DNA of 64,000 bases. Origin: Methanobrevibacter sp. TLL-48-HuF1 (GTDB lineage: Archaea > Methanobacteriota > Methanobacteria > Methanobacteriales > Methanobacteriaceae). Below are positions 21,983-31,702 of the stretch, piece by piece. The stretch spans positions 1,168,501-1,232,500 of the forward strand of contig NZ_CP081485.1 in the NCBI RefSeq assembly GCF_023617305.1, given 5' to 3'. Position numbers and translations under genes: made by a program. Each line of letters starts with the position of its first letter. The first letter of the stretch is position 1. The notes under the pieces were generated by a model. That model did no database searches and was not told the DNA's origin. It worked only from the letters and a program-made list of their open reading frames with translations.

Positions 21983-24124
21983 TTATTCCTCTTTCAGTTT
22001 TTCCATTCCATTTTTTAAGAAGTCATATATTGATTTGGCTCCAACAAGCTCTTCAGGGCAATCCCAATCAGAAGGGTATAATATAAAGGGTTTGGTTTGA
22101 GTTCCACCAAGTCCGCCATGGCTGCCTATCAGTTCTTCAAATGCACAGATATCTCCACTTTCAGGGTCATAAAAACTATTTACAAGAATATCTGGCATAT
22201 TTTTAAAGGCATTATGTCTTTTAAGATGTTTCGAAGCATTTTTTCCGAAATTAGCTAGTGGATTTTCTCCGATTATTCCATCACTTTCCAAATAATAAAT
22301 ACCATTTTCTCCAATAACCATTCCTCCGTTAGCTATTGAATTAACAAGTATAAATCCGATTCCGGGATGTTTTACAAGTCCTGGAATTAAATCGGGGAAT
22401 AATGATATTATTTCCTCATAAGTTAATCTATTTTTCCATTGTGTTAAGTAAATCAGACCTAAGTTTCCAGATCCTAAAACAATCAATTCAGAGTCGGATG
22501 CTTTTTTAGTAGTGTGTTGTGAAGCTTCATATCCTCTAATATAATCAAAGCTGTCGTTATATTTTTTTCTAAGTTTTTGAATTTCTTCTGTTTTGCATAA
22601 TTCATCGATTTTTAAAAGATCCATACTTTTTTCTTTAAAGTTTTGTAATGCTTCATATTCATTAAATATGTCATAATTTTTTATAGTATCCATTTTTTCT
22701 TTTATATTTTCAATTGATTCATTTCTGGGAATATATGAATTTTTAAAGTGGTCTAATTCTTCATCTATTTTTAAGGATTTCATATCTTCAGGTAAAAATC
22801 TCCTTACAAAGTTTCCTAAAGTTATTCCGTATCTTTGTTTAAATGTAGCTCCGTTTCCCTGTCCGTGGTCTGAAAGAATTACAAAATCATAATGTCTTTT
22901 AGAAATACTTTCAGCATTTTCCAAACGGTTGATCTCTAAATCAATCTCTTTTAAAACACTCCAAACATCATTATCACGTATTCCGGAATGGTGGGCTACT
23001 TCATCATAACCTACATAAGTTGCATAAGCTGAATTTATTTCTCCATTAAGAATATCTCCAGCCAAAGTTTCTGTTACAACTTCTCTTAAAAATACATTTC
23101 CTCCGGCTCTTAATGTTGCATATATTATCCCTCTTTTCATTCTGGGACGTATGTTCTTGATTTTGTGAATTATCTGGGATTTTAATTCCTTAAGAATGTC
23201 CCATAAAAATAATACAAATATTCGCTGAAAGCTATTTGAGGTGGTAAATACAGAGTACCATGTTTTATTAAATAGTTTATCCAGTTCTATGATTTTAGAT
23301 GATGTAAATATGAAATCATCACTATCTCCGCTGAACATATTTGCTCTACTGGCTCCATTATCACTTAATAATCCATTTCCATCAGATATTTTATTTTCAA
23401 TTAATGGAGCGTGGGAGAAATTAGATGAAACTATGATTTTATTATTATTTTCTTTTTCAACCCATCTGTAAGCTATAATGTCTTTATTATTTCCATGTAA
23501 AATTCCCGCCTGACTTGCTCCTGTTTGACTTGATAAGTCAGTTTCCCATTCTTTTAGAGTATGTGTTTTATTTTCAATCCATCTTTTAAGTGTAGGCATA
23601 TATCCTTTGCCAATAGCTTCATCTAAAATTTCTTTAGCTAATCCGTCAATTTCAATCATTATTACTCCGGAATATTTTCTAGCAGCTTTTTTGTCAGTAT
23701 TAACTTTTTTAGAAAGTTTTTTGATGATATGTCTATTGTAAAAGTCAATATTAGCTATATTAAATATAAGTGTTGTAGCTATGTTTATGAATAATGTTGC
23801 GATTAAAGCTCCGCCTATTCCTATATTAACTTCTGGAAGATAATATGCAACTCCATAAAACATAAGTCCATTTAGAAGAAGTGCACCTATTCCAAATGTT
23901 ATAATAAAAAACCTCATCAGTATTCTGGTAAAAATAGGCCATAATATTGTGTTTGCAATTGTTAATAAAAAGATTATAATTATTGCATTTGTCCAACGGC
24001 CCAAAACAAAATCATCACTAAGCATAGGCATAGCTAAAACTATTAATATATTAGCTATTCCAATTGTAATTGAAGTTAGAATTATTTTAGCTTTATTAAC
24101 ATTTGACTGGTTTGTATTTTCCAT
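21983..24124 (-). CDS. Holin-like membrane domain fused to an alkaline-phosphatase-type phosphodiesterase
   Basis: A 713-residue membrane protein. Residues about 10-120 hold four hydrophobic segments resembling the phage holin 4 superfamily (NTILWPIFTRILMRF followed by GALLLNG). From about 150 a large catalytic domain of the alkaline phosphatase/type I phosphodiesterase superfamily follows: MIEIDGLAKE, the nucleophile region SSQTGASQAG, VILSDHGQGNG and GSHGGLGG near the end with metal-binding His/Asp. Predicted to hydrolyse a phosphoester at the membrane; lipid or wall-polymer processing is an inference. A metallophosphoesterase gene lies 6 bases upstream. Confidence 0.82.
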   Translation of the reverse strand: MENTNQSNVNKAKIILTSITIGIANILIVLAMPMLSDDFVLGRWTNAIIIIFLLTIANTILWPIFTRILMRFFIITFGIGALLLNGLMFYGVAYYLPEVNIGIGGALIATLFINIATTLIFNIANIDFYNRHIIKKLSKKVNTDKKAARKYSGVIMIEIDGLAKEILDEAIGKGYMPTLKRWIENKTHTLKEWETDLSSQTGASQAGILHGNNKDIIAYRWVEKENNNKIIVSSNFSHAPLIENKISDGNGLLSDNGASRANMFSGDSDDFIFTSSKIIELDKLFNKTWYSVFTTSNSFQRIFVLFLWDILKELKSQIIHKIKNIRPRMKRGIIYATLRAGGNVFLREVVTETLAGDILNGEINSAYATYVGYDEVAHHSGIRDNDVWSVLKEIDLEINRLENAESISKRHYDFVILSDHGQGNGATFKQRYGITLGNFVRRFLPEDMKSLKIDEELDHFKNSYIPRNESIENIKEKMDTIKNYDIFNEYEALQNFKEKSMDLLKIDELCKTEEIQKLRKKYNDSFDYIRGYEASQHTTKKASDSELIVLGSGNLGLIYLTQWKNRLTYEEIISLFPDLIPGLVKHPGIGFILVNSIANGGMVIGENGIYYLESDGIIGENPLANFGKNASKHLKRHNAFKNMPDILVNSFYDPESGDICAFEELIGSHGGLGGTQTKPFILYPSDWDCPEELVGAKSIYDFLKNGMEKLKEE

Positions 24125-24130
24125 AGGAAT

Positions 24131-25018
24131 CTAGATAATTTCTATTTTTTGTTTTTCATTACTTTTTAAATGGAATAATGTTATTTCAGGTTTGCAGTTT
24201 ATTCTCATCCAAAATGTATTTGTTCCAAGACCTCTGCTCGTATATTGAATCATATTTTTAACTTTATATTTTCCAACAGGATATCTGGTTGATTTAGGAC
24301 CTCTAAATGGAGCTATATTGGTTCTAGGAATAATAAACTGTCCGCCATGTGAGTGTCCGGATATTTGAAGTCCGAATCTTCCGCTTTCAGAAGATATTTT
24401 AGCAAAGTCTGGTTCATGAGCAAGTAAAATAGCTGCTCCTTGGTTAGGTAATTTCTTTAAAACACTATCCAGATTATCAGCACCGACAGTATAACTGTCC
24501 ACTCCTGCAATATTGAGCAGTTTTTCGTGATTGTCGTTTTTTTCAGATTTTTTAAGTGTGTATACATCATTGCTTAAATCTTTAACATCGGCTTTTTTTA
24601 AGATGTTTCTTATTTCACTGGCTCCAAGCCAATGGTCATGATTGCCTAAAACAGCTAATTTCCCGTCTTTTGCTTTTAATTTTTTAAAAGATTTTTTCAA
24701 ATCCTCTTCATAGCCTTCTAAAATATATGAAACATAATCTCCGGTCAATGTTATCATATCTGGTTTTAAGGTATTTACATACTCAACAACTCCCTCTAAA
24801 TACTCGGGATTTAACCATTGGCCAATATGTATGTCTGTTAAATTAATAATTTTATAATTGTTAAATGCAAGGTCTAAGTTGTTTAATTCAATATCAACAT
24901 TAACAACATCAAAGAATTCTTTGTTAAATTCTGTTCCAAAGCTCATTTCTCTTGATTGTGTCATGAATTCCTGTAATCCTTGACGAACTTTTAGAGCAGA
25001 AGGTTTATTGCCATCCAT
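24131..25018 (-). CDS. Calcineurin-like metallophosphoesterase
   Basis: Binuclear metallophosphoesterase of 295 residues with the complete motif set: TDIHIGQW, GDYVS, GNHDHW, LLAHEPDF and SGHSHGGQ. The arrangement resembles the YkuE/LpxH-like membrane-associated group, although no transmembrane segment is present here. Adjacent to and upstream of the holin-phosphodiesterase gene, so the pair may act on the same phosphorylated membrane or cell-wall compound. Divergent from the YchF-like gene. Confidence 0.88.
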   Translation of the reverse strand: MDGNKPSALKVRQGLQEFMTQSREMSFGTEFNKEFFDVVNVDIELNNLDLAFNNYKIINLTDIHIGQWLNPEYLEGVVEYVNTLKPDMITLTGDYVSYILEGYEEDLKKSFKKLKAKDGKLAVLGNHDHWLGASEIRNILKKADVKDLSNDVYTLKKSEKNDNHEKLLNIAGVDSYTVGADNLDSVLKKLPNQGAAILLAHEPDFAKISSESGRFGLQISGHSHGGQFIIPRTNIAPFRGPKSTRYPVGKYKVKNMIQYTSRGLGTNTFWMRINCKPEITLFHLKSNEKQKIEII

Positions 25019-25104
25019 GTTTTTTCACTTATGTTTTTTGTATTAGATTTATATAATTTAAATCTTAAATATATAATTAATTATTTATTTTTTATTGTGA
25101 TATT

Positions 25105-26295
25105 ATGCTTCAAATTGCAGTTACTGGAAAACCAAATGTTGGAAAATCTTCATTCTTTAACTCTGCAACTTCTTCAAGTGTAGAAATGGCTAATTATCCA
25201 TTTACTACTATTGATGCTAATAAAGCAGTTGCTCATGTTATTAGTGAATGTCCTTGTAAAGAATTGAATGTTACTTGTAATCCTAGAAATTCCATTTGTA
25301 TTGATGGAAAAAGATTGTTGCCTGTTGAATTAATAGATGTTGCAGGTCTTGTTCCTGGAGCTCATGAAGGTAAGGGTTTAGGTAATCAATTTTTAGATGA
25401 TTTGATGCAAGCTAAAGTTTTAATACATGTTATTGATGCTTCCGGTTCTACTGATGCTGAAGGACAAAGCGTAGAAGCCGGTTCTCATGATCCTTTAGAG
25501 GATATTGAATTTCTGGAAGATGAAATTGTAATGTGGATGTATGGAATTCTTAACAGAAATTGGGTTAGACTTGTACGTAAAATTGAAGCTGAAAAATTAG
25601 ACATAGCTAAAGTAATTTTTGACCAATTGTCAGGTACTGGAATAACTTTGGAAGATATTATTGAAGCTAAAAGAAAAGTTAATCCTGATTATACCAAATG
25701 GGAAAAAGAAGATTTCATGGAACTTATCCGTAATATATTGCATATAGCCAAACCAATGATTATTGTAGCTAATAAAGCTGATTTACCAACTGCTGAGGAA
25801 AACATTAAAAGAATGCAGGAAAAATATCCTTATGTTATACCTGCATCTGCAGAATCTGAAATAGCTTTAGTTAAAGCAGCTGAATCTGGTTTAATTAGAT
25901 ATACTCCGGGAGATTCTGACTTTGAAATTTTAGAAAAAGATAAATTGTCAGATAATCAGCTTAAAGCTTTAGAATATATTAGAACTAATATTTTAGAAAA
26001 ATATGGTGGAACAGGTATTCAAACAGCATTAAATGAAGCTATATTTGGTTTACTTAATATGATTGTGGTTTATCCAGTTCAGGATGAACATAAATACACA
26101 GATCAAAAAGGAAATGTTTTGCCTGATGGAATTTTAGTGCCTAAAGGTGCGGTTCCTAAAGAATTAGCTTATCTTGTTCATTCAGATATTGGGGATAACT
26201 TTATGCATGCAGTAGATGCACGTAAAAACATGAGAATTGCTGCTGATTATGAATTGCAAGATAAAGATGTTATAAGTATTGTTACAAGAGGTTAA
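25105..26295 (+). CDS. ychF: YchF/Obg-type GTP-binding protein with TGS domain
   Basis: A translation-associated P-loop NTPase of 396 residues. G1 is GKPNVGKSS (8-16), G3 is [17 protein letters not shown]4 is ANKADLP, and a TGS domain occupies the last ~80 residues. Bacterial YchF has an altered G4 and prefers ATP; the canonical NKAD here suggests GTP. A cysteine-rich insertion ([17 protein letters not shown], about 50-70) is a feature of the archaeal branch. Ends in a hairpin whose loop includes the stop codon. Confidence 0.92.
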   Translation: MLQIAVTGKPNVGKSSFFNSATSSSVEMANYPFTTIDANKAVAHVISECPCKELNVTCNPRNSICIDGKRLLPVELIDVAGLVPGAHEGKGLGNQFLDDLMQAKVLIHVIDASGSTDAEGQSVEAGSHDPLEDIEFLEDEIVMWMYGILNRNWVRLVRKIEAEKLDIAKVIFDQLSGTGITLEDIIEAKRKVNPDYTKWEKEDFMELIRNILHIAKPMIIVANKADLPTAEENIKRMQEKYPYVIPASAESEIALVKAAESGLIRYTPGDSDFEILEKDKLSDNQLKALEYIRTNILEKYGGTGIQTALNEAIFGLLNMIVVYPVQDEHKYTDQKGNVLPDGILVPKGAVPKELAYLVHSDIGDNFMHAVDARKNMRIAADYELQDKDVISIVTRG

Positions 26296-26304
26296 TTGCC
26301 TCTT
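26286..26304 (+). terminator. ychF terminator hairpin with the stop codon in the loop
   Basis: AAGAGG (26286-26291) and CCTCTT (26299-26304), 6 bp, loop of 7 bases containing TAA (26293-26295). A T-rich stretch (atatcttttt) follows. The other arm also abuts the stop of the convergent 58-residue gene. Confidence 0.5.
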
Positions 26305-26480
26305 CATGTAATATCTTTTTGAATTTGAGCATAAATCTCTTTTTTAACACTTTCTGGTTCATCTAATTCATTTAAAATTTTTCTTAAAGTATTCCACCAT
26401 ATGTCTTCAGGTGTAAGCCAATCAAGAGGCAATTGACCATAAACATCAAGAACTTTTTCATTAAACTCTGTGCTTTTCAT
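26304..26480 (-). CDS. Short acidic protein, 58 residues
   Basis: A small open frame reads MKSTEFNEKVLDVYG... and ends QKDIT, with three tryptophans including the pair IWWN, and an acidic, helical composition. It lies convergently after ychF (8 bases apart) and has normal codon use. TTAAACTAAGAC precedes the ATG without a clear Shine-Dalgarno site. No family is recognised. The Trp-rich, helix-compatible composition argues that it is a real protein rather than a chance frame. Confidence 0.5.
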   Translation of the reverse strand: MKSTEFNEKVLDVYGQLPLDWLTPEDIWWNTLRKILNELDEPESVKKEIYAQIQKDIT

Positions 26481-26563
26481 AGTCTTAGTTTAGTTTAATA
26501 AATAGTATTTTCTTTTTCTAAGAGGATTTGAAAAGTATTTATGAAAAAAGTAAAAATAAGATT

Positions 26564-26962
26564 TTATTCTTTTAATAATTTTATTGCTTCGTTAGCTGCA
26601 TAAACACAGCAGTCAACACATGGGGATTTGTCTTCTCCATTTTTTGAAATTATACCGCATTGAACTGAACCATATTCTTTTTTAAAAGCATCATATAATT
26701 TTTTAGCATCCATTTTTATTTTAATTTCGTCATCTTCTAAAAATCCCAATGCTATTAATGCTCCAGTTAAAGCACCACAGGTTCCTTCATCAAAAGTACC
26801 TCCAATTCCACCTGAAAATCCACTAGCTAATGCGCATAATCTGGCTTGACTCATTGGATGATTAGCTACTTCACAAAGCCCCATGAGGGTTGATTGGGAA
26901 CAACTTTTAAAAACACGATATTTTCTAATTTTTTCTTCTACTAATTCTGAATCTAAGTCCAT
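26564..26962 (-). CDS. C_GCAxxG_C_C family protein
   Basis: A 132-residue cysteine-rich protein of the C_GCAxxG_C_C (redox-type) family. Motifs seen: CSQSTL near 20, GFSGGIGGTFDEGTCGALTGA near 65-85 and the C-terminal CGIISKNGEDKSPCVDCC. These cysteines are thought to bind a metal or form disulfides, but the biochemical role of the family is not settled. It has no signal peptide, so it is cytosolic. The gene stands alone before a secreted-protein gene. Confidence 0.8.
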   Translation of the reverse strand: MDLDSELVEEKIRKYRVFKSCSQSTLMGLCEVANHPMSQARLCALASGFSGGIGGTFDEGTCGALTGALIALGFLEDDEIKIKMDAKKLYDAFKKEYGSVQCGIISKNGEDKSPCVDCCVYAANEAIKLLKE

Positions 26963-26986
26963 GATATCATCTATAAAAAAATAAGA

Positions 26987-27021
26987 AAAAAGGAATTAAT
27001 TTATCTAAATTTTTCCTTTTT
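26987..27021 (-). terminator. Probable terminator of the 339-residue secreted protein
   Basis: AAAAAGGAA (26987-26995) and TTCCTTTTT (27013-27021), 9 bp with a 17-base loop; the stop codon (27020-27022) touches the stem, and a T-run follows in the minus-strand transcript. Confidence 0.45.
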
Positions 27022-28039
27022 ATTTAATTGACAGACCAGTGTCGTCAAGTTCTTTAGTTATACTATCAACAGTTATTGTACCAATATCTTCACCATTGTC
27101 ATCTGTAATATAGAATATATAAATGTCTCCCTTATGTTCTATATGGTCTATATCATAATTGCTGTCGGAGAGGTATGAGATAACCATTTCTTTACATTCT
27201 GATTTGGATAATGGTTCTTCATCGGAGGAAGAACTTGAATCATCACTTTCAGAACTTGGTTGAGAATTAGGGCTGCTTGTGAACATTGAATCAACTGAAT
27301 TATCAGCGCCTAATTCTGCATTTACCATATCTCCAGATTCTGTTGGGTTGTCTGATGATGAATCGCTAACATTTACAACTTCGGTTATGTCACTAATATT
27401 TGAGTCCATATCCGTATTATTTTCATCCATATCTATATTTCCTTCATCTATATCTATATTAGTTTGATCAACAGTGGTTATGATTGCAGTATTGTAATTA
27501 TCAATGTTAATTTCAGTATTGTCGACTAATGCAAGGATTCCTACCATAAGGTTGAAATCTTTATCTTTATCAAGATGTTTTTGACCTACTCCCATAACTC
27601 CGTGGTTTCTTTCAGATGGATGTCCATTACTGAAAATTACACTGTTTGCCATTTTAAGCACTAAATTTTGATCAGGAGCACCAACACAGATTCCTTCTTT
27701 TCCATTAGTTACTAAGATGTTTGTAGTATCACCTTGAGTAAATGCAACAGATTGTGGTGGTTGATCCGGTAAAGACACGATTTTTGCATTTTGTAAACTA
27801 TTTAAGAAATTAACCATTGATTGGTTATCTTTAAAGGTGTGAATTGTTATTCCATATGTATTTTCTTTAAATCCGTCAGGTATTTGTATAAATTTAGCAT
27901 CGTGAGGAACATTTATTTTTATTCCATCAAATGTATTTTGCTTCATATCGCCATCACTATTAATTACAGTTGCCCCAACACAGGTTAATGTAATAAGTAT
28001 GGCGGCTATTGAAAGAATAATCGCTATATTTTTATTCAT
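27020..28039 (-). CDS. Secreted Asp/Asn-rich protein with PepSY-like C-terminus
   Basis: 339 residues with a signal peptide or anchor (about 5-27). A globular N-terminal domain (30-170) is followed by a low-complexity section (about 190-225) of TNIDIDEGNIDMDENN-type repeats, then a Ser/Asp-rich linker and a C-terminal domain (about 275-339) beginning LSKSECKEM and ending DSITKELDDTGLSIK, which resembles PepSY domains (an alpha-helix then strands ending with a V-D-x-x-T-G-like segment). The same kind of C-terminus is in the 63054 gene. Function unknown. Confidence 0.6.
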   Translation of the reverse strand: MNKNIAIILSIAAILITLTCVGATVINSDGDMKQNTFDGIKINVPHDAKFIQIPDGFKENTYGITIHTFKDNQSMVNFLNSLQNAKIVSLPDQPPQSVAFTQGDTTNILVTNGKEGICVGAPDQNLVLKMANSVIFSNGHPSERNHGVMGVGQKHLDKDKDFNLMVGILALVDNTEINIDNYNTAIITTVDQTNIDIDEGNIDMDENNTDMDSNISDITEVVNVSDSSSDNPTESGDMVNAELGADNSVDSMFTSSPNSQPSSESDDSSSSSDEEPLSKSECKEMVISYLSDSNYDIDHIEHKGDIYIFYITDDNGEDIGTITVDSITKELDDTGLSIK

Positions 28040-28169
28040 TTTATCTCCTTAATTTATTTAACATATTTTATATACATTAGATATATATTCTTTATACTAT
28101 TAAAACTTAATTTTATAAATTAAGAAAATTTAATATTATATATAAAAAATTTAGTGAATAGGTGAAAAA

Positions 28170-29237
28170 ATGCATCCAAGACCAAGTCCCATAGCTGCAT
28201 CTCTTTATACTTTAAGAGACATGAATGTTGATGTTATTATAATGCATGGACCTCATGGTTGTTGTTTTAGAACTGGCAGACTTTTAGAAAGTGATGGTGT
28301 ACGTGTTTTAACTACAGCAATGGCCGAAAATGACTTTATTTTAGGAGCTAGTGAAAAACTAGAGAATACATTAAAAGAAGCTTATGATATGTTTAAACCG
28401 GAGTTTATAGGTGTTGTAGGTACATGTGCCAGTATGATTATTGGTGAAGACTTAAAAGAAGCAATTGCTAATGCTGATTTAGATTGTACAGTTATTCCTG
28501 TTGAATCTCACGGAGGATTTGGTGAAGGAGATAATACCGAAGGAGCAATTATGGTTTTAGATTCTGCTGTCGAGTACGGGATAATTCCGCGTGAAGAGGC
28601 GGACCGTCAAATTGAAATGCTTAAAAAAGCCACTGAAATAGAAAAAACCAGAGGAATGGCTCAGGGAAAATACATTCAACCTAATTTTGGAGATAATAAG
28701 GAAGATGTGGCTAAAAAAATCATAAAAGCATTAAGCGATGGTAAAAAAGTCGCATTTGTATTAAATGCTAAAAAAGAAACTTCCTATTTATTTGCAGATA
28801 TTTTAAACTTTGATTATCGTGAAGTTAATCCGGAAAATAAACCAATAATTATAGCTAATTTAGATGAAAATATCGGCCTTTCAAGAATTAGAAATCATGC
28901 AGTTAATATTAAACAGGAGTTAAAAGCAGATATTGATTATATTACTGGTGGATTAGATGAGTATCCGGTAACTGGAAAAGCTGCTGCAGACTACTTAAAG
29001 AAAAACCCTGTTGATTTGTATGTTGTATGCGGTGTTCCTCATGCATTTCCTGTTGAAGAAATTGAATGTGAATCAATAGCTGTAACTGATGGGCCTCGTT
29101 TAGTTGAACCATTAAGAGATTTAGGTTATGATAATGTAGTTGCAGAACTTGATGCTCACTCAAAAACTTTAGGAACTGATAAAATTGTTTTTTCTGACTT
29201 TGGAGGAATGATTAGGTCAGCTATTGACTGGAAGTAG
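28170..29237 (+). CDS. cfbD: Ni-sirohydrochlorin a,c-diamide reductive cyclase, catalytic subunit
   Basis: CfbD with CfbC makes the carbocyclic ring of F430, the nickel cofactor of methyl-coenzyme M reductase; it is a nitrogenase-like protein. The 355 residues begin [21 protein letters not shown] and include the cysteines of the cluster-binding region ([11 protein letters not shown], then [10 protein letters not shown]) and nitrogenase-like alpha/beta segments. AGGTGA precedes the ATG. The gene is followed by hisH with 4 bases between, a co-transcription without functional link. cfbC is not in the window. Confidence 0.95.
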   Translation: MHPRPSPIAASLYTLRDMNVDVIIMHGPHGCCFRTGRLLESDGVRVLTTAMAENDFILGASEKLENTLKEAYDMFKPEFIGVVGTCASMIIGEDLKEAIANADLDCTVIPVESHGGFGEGDNTEGAIMVLDSAVEYGIIPREEADRQIEMLKKATEIEKTRGMAQGKYIQPNFGDNKEDVAKKIIKALSDGKKVAFVLNAKKETSYLFADILNFDYREVNPENKPIIIANLDENIGLSRIRNHAVNIKQELKADIDYITGGLDEYPVTGKAAADYLKKNPVDLYVVCGVPHAFPVEEIECESIAVTDGPRLVEPLRDLGYDNVVAELDAHSKTLGTDKIVFSDFGGMIRSAIDWK

Positions 29238-29241
29238 AATT

Positions 29242-29838
29242 ATGATAACGATTATTGATTATAAAAGCGGAAATTTAAAAAGCATTTCCAATGGCTTTAA
29301 AAAAATTGGATGTGATGTTGAAATTACCAGCAGCATTGAGAAAATAGCTGACAGTGATTATCTGGTTCTTCCGGGAGTTGGAGCTTTTGGCAGTGCAATG
29401 GAAAATCTTGAAGAATTTAAAAAAGTAATTCATGAACATGTAGACAGTGATAAGGCATTTTTGGGAATTTGTTTAGGTCAGCAGGTTCTTATGGACTCAA
29501 GTGAAGAAAGTCCGAATGTTGAGGGTTTAAAATTATTTGAAGGTCAGGCACAATATCTTCCAGAAGGGCTTAAAATACCTCATATGGGCTGGAACAAATT
29601 AAATGTTGTTAAAGAATGCCCAATTTTGGAAGGTGTTGATAAAGAGTACTTTTATTTTGTTCATTCTTTTCATGTTGTTCCGGATAATGATGAAATAATT
29701 GCAGGCACCTGTAATTATGGAATTGATGTTGTTGCAGCATTAAGTAGAAATAATTTATTTTCAACACAGTTTCACCCGGAAAAAAGTGGAGTTGCAGGTT
29801 TAAAGATATTAAAGAATTTTGTTAATTTAGAATTATGA
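29242..29838 (+). CDS. hisH: Imidazole glycerol phosphate synthase, glutaminase subunit
   Basis: Class I glutamine amidotransferase that feeds ammonia to HisF in histidine synthesis. About 198 residues; nucleophile Cys78 in LGICLGQQ and His/Glu in FHPEKSG complete the triad. The open frame extends upstream to a TTG at 29224, which would overlap cfbD; the ATG at 29242 gives the normal HisH start (MITIIDYKSGN). hisF is not nearby, so his genes are scattered. Confidence 0.95.
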   Translation: MITIIDYKSGNLKSISNGFKKIGCDVEITSSIEKIADSDYLVLPGVGAFGSAMENLEEFKKVIHEHVDSDKAFLGICLGQQVLMDSSEESPNVEGLKLFEGQAQYLPEGLKIPHMGWNKLNVVKECPILEGVDKEYFYFVHSFHVVPDNDEIIAGTCNYGIDVVAALSRNNLFSTQFHPEKSGVAGLKILKNFVNLEL

Positions 29839-29853
29839 TTGGAGATTATATTT

Positions 29854-31218
29854 ATGGATATTGAAGGTTTTGTAAGAAAAAGAATTGATGATTACTCATA
29901 TGAAGATTTAACTGCTCTTTTAGCAAGTAGAATTAGAGAATACAAAGATTTGTCTGAAGAAAACTCATGTAAAATGGCTGAAGCTGTTATTGATGAAGTA
30001 AAAACTACTTTGGAATTAAATTCTCTTGATGATGATTTTTTAAAAGAAATTGTAGATATTCCAAAAGCAGATGTGGCTATGGGAAAAATGGGTGTAGGTT
30101 CTCGCGGAGCTGGAGATTTCTTTGTTCACAGAAAAATTGCAGAAATAGTTTCCAGTACAGATACAGCTTCATTGGTAAACCCTTCTGAACAGGATGATGG
30201 GGGAGTAGTTAAAGCACCAGTTAAAAATGATGAAGTTTATGTAACAACTGCAGTTGATGGAATACATTCTCGTTTAAGTGACTATCCGTTTTTAGGAGGA
30301 TTCCATGTTACAAGAGCTACTTTAAGAGATGTTTGTGTAATGGGAGCAGATCCTGTAGCTATTTTAAGTGATGTTCATCTGGCAGATGATGGGGATGTTG
30401 GTAAGATATTTGATTTTACTGCAGGTGTAGCAGCAGTATCTGAACTTGTTGATGTTCCGATAGTGGCAGGAAGTACATTACGTGTAGGTGGAGACATGGT
30501 TTTAGGCGATAGATTTGTTTCTGCTGTAGGAAGTGTCGGGGTATCAGATTATCCTCCAACTGCAAGAAAAGGAGCAACTGAAGGTGATGTGATTTTACTT
30601 ACAGAAGGTTCTGGTGGAGGAACTATTACAACAACTGCATTATATAATGGGTTTTTTGATGTAATATGGGATACATTAAATGTAAACTTTGTACAGGCAT
30701 CTCATGCACTTTTTGAAGCTGATTTAATTAAAGATATCCATGCAATGACTGACGTAACAAATGGGGGATTACGTGGAGATGCACATGAAATATCCAATAC
30801 AACAGGAGTAGGTTTAGAGTTCTATGAAAAAGAAATTCGTGACTGCGTAGCTCCAAAAGTATTAAACATGCTTGAAACATTAAATATAGATCCGTTAGGT
30901 GTTTCAACTGATTCATTAATGTTGATTGCACCTCCTGAAATTGTTGGAGATATTAAAAAAGCAGTAGCTAAATATGATGTTCCTATTCGTGAAATTGGTA
31001 AGGTTGATAATTCTGGTGAACCAAACTTAATTAAAGAAGATGGAAATGTTGAAAAACTGGTTCCATTATTTAGGGAAGCTGCTTATACTAAAGTTAAAAA
31101 GTTCGTTGGAGATACAACACCTGAAGACTTTGAAATCATGAAGGAAAAAGTTCAAAAGGCATGTGATGAATCCATACTTAAAAAAGAAAAAGTGGTAAAA
31201 CACATCCGTGAAAATTAA
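29854..31218 (+). CDS. PurM-like (AIR synthase related) ATP-binding protein
   Basis: Member of the PurM/HypE/SelD superfamily of ATP-dependent enzymes. GGAGAT at 29841-29846 gives a 7-base spacing to ATG 29854, so that start is favoured over an upstream TTG at 29839; 454 residues. An N-terminal helical extension (about 1-75) is followed by the PurM-like half (AIRS_N near 100-215, motifs GDRFVS and GADPVA) and AIRS_C with GGTITTTALYNG. The function is unknown: a methanogen-specific maturation or biosynthetic role is a guess. The stop codon lies within a hairpin. Confidence 0.75.
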   Translation: MDIEGFVRKRIDDYSYEDLTALLASRIREYKDLSEENSCKMAEAVIDEVKTTLELNSLDDDFLKEIVDIPKADVAMGKMGVGSRGAGDFFVHRKIAEIVSSTDTASLVNPSEQDDGGVVKAPVKNDEVYVTTAVDGIHSRLSDYPFLGGFHVTRATLRDVCVMGADPVAILSDVHLADDGDVGKIFDFTAGVAAVSELVDVPIVAGSTLRVGGDMVLGDRFVSAVGSVGVSDYPPTARKGATEGDVILLTEGSGGGTITTTALYNGFFDVIWDTLNVNFVQASHALFEADLIKDIHAMTDVTNGGLRGDAHEISNTTGVGLEFYEKEIRDCVAPKVLNMLETLNIDPLGVSTDSLMLIAPPEIVGDIKKAVAKYDVPIREIGKVDNSGEPNLIKEDGNVEKLVPLFREAAYTKVKKFVGDTTPEDFEIMKEKVQKACDESILKKEKVVKHIREN

Positions 31219-31227
31219 CTTTTTCAC
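31208..31227 (+). terminator. Hairpin with the stop codon in the loop (PurM-like gene)
   Basis: GTGAAAA (31208-31214) and TTTTCAC (31221-31227), 7 bp with a 6-base loop containing TAA (31216-31218). T-rich sequence follows. Confidence 0.5.
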
Positions 31228-31270
31228 ACTTCTTTAAATTTTATCTATTTTTTATTATAATCCTTATATC

Positions 31271-31702
31271 ATGAAAGATGAAAAAGGATATTTTTACATT
31301 ATTGATGCATTTTTAACTATTGTAATTTTACTTATAGCTATTTTGATGGTTAATTCAATTGTTTCTACTTCTAATCCTAATTATTCTAGCACTTCACATG
31401 ACTTTAAATCGGCTCAAGACACAATGGAGTTATTAAGTGCTAAAATCAATTCTACAGACAGAGTTTTCATAGAAGATATTTCCAATATTTTAGATGAAAA
31501 TCATAATTCAAAACACTCTGTAAGGGAAGTTTCTAAGTTATGTCGTGAGAAATTTGAGAAATTAGGTCTTAAGAATTATCAGTTTAAGGAAAACAATGTT
31601 TTGGGAGGAAAGGTATTGGCTAGCTCTGGAGCGGTAGGTGAAGATGTTAGTGTAGCTAGTCGTAGTTATGGAGATTATTCATATACATTATATATTTGGT
31701 AA
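31271..31702 (+). CDS. Putative type IV pilin-like / secreted membrane protein
   Basis: 143 residues with a short charged start (MKDEKG), one long hydrophobic segment (about 7-29, IIDAFLTIVILLIAILMV) and a polar exterior with two cysteine-free domains. The Lys-Gly just before the hydrophobic run and the acidic residue at the sixth position after it resemble archaeal type IV pilin signals, but the motif is imperfect. A tail strand-rich region ends with SYTLYIW. Possible surface filament subunit; alternatively an ordinary anchored protein. Confidence 0.55.
   Translation: MKDEKGYFYIIDAFLTIVILLIAILMVNSIVSTSNPNYSSTSHDFKSAQDTMELLSAKINSTDRVFIEDISNILDENHNSKHSVREVSKLCREKFEKLGLKNYQFKENNVLGGKVLASSGAVGEDVSVASRSYGDYSYTLYIW

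Noticed and set aside
21983-24124. A prophage, because of the holin-like domain
   Set aside because: The domain is an anchor in a phosphodiesterase; no other phage genes are near.
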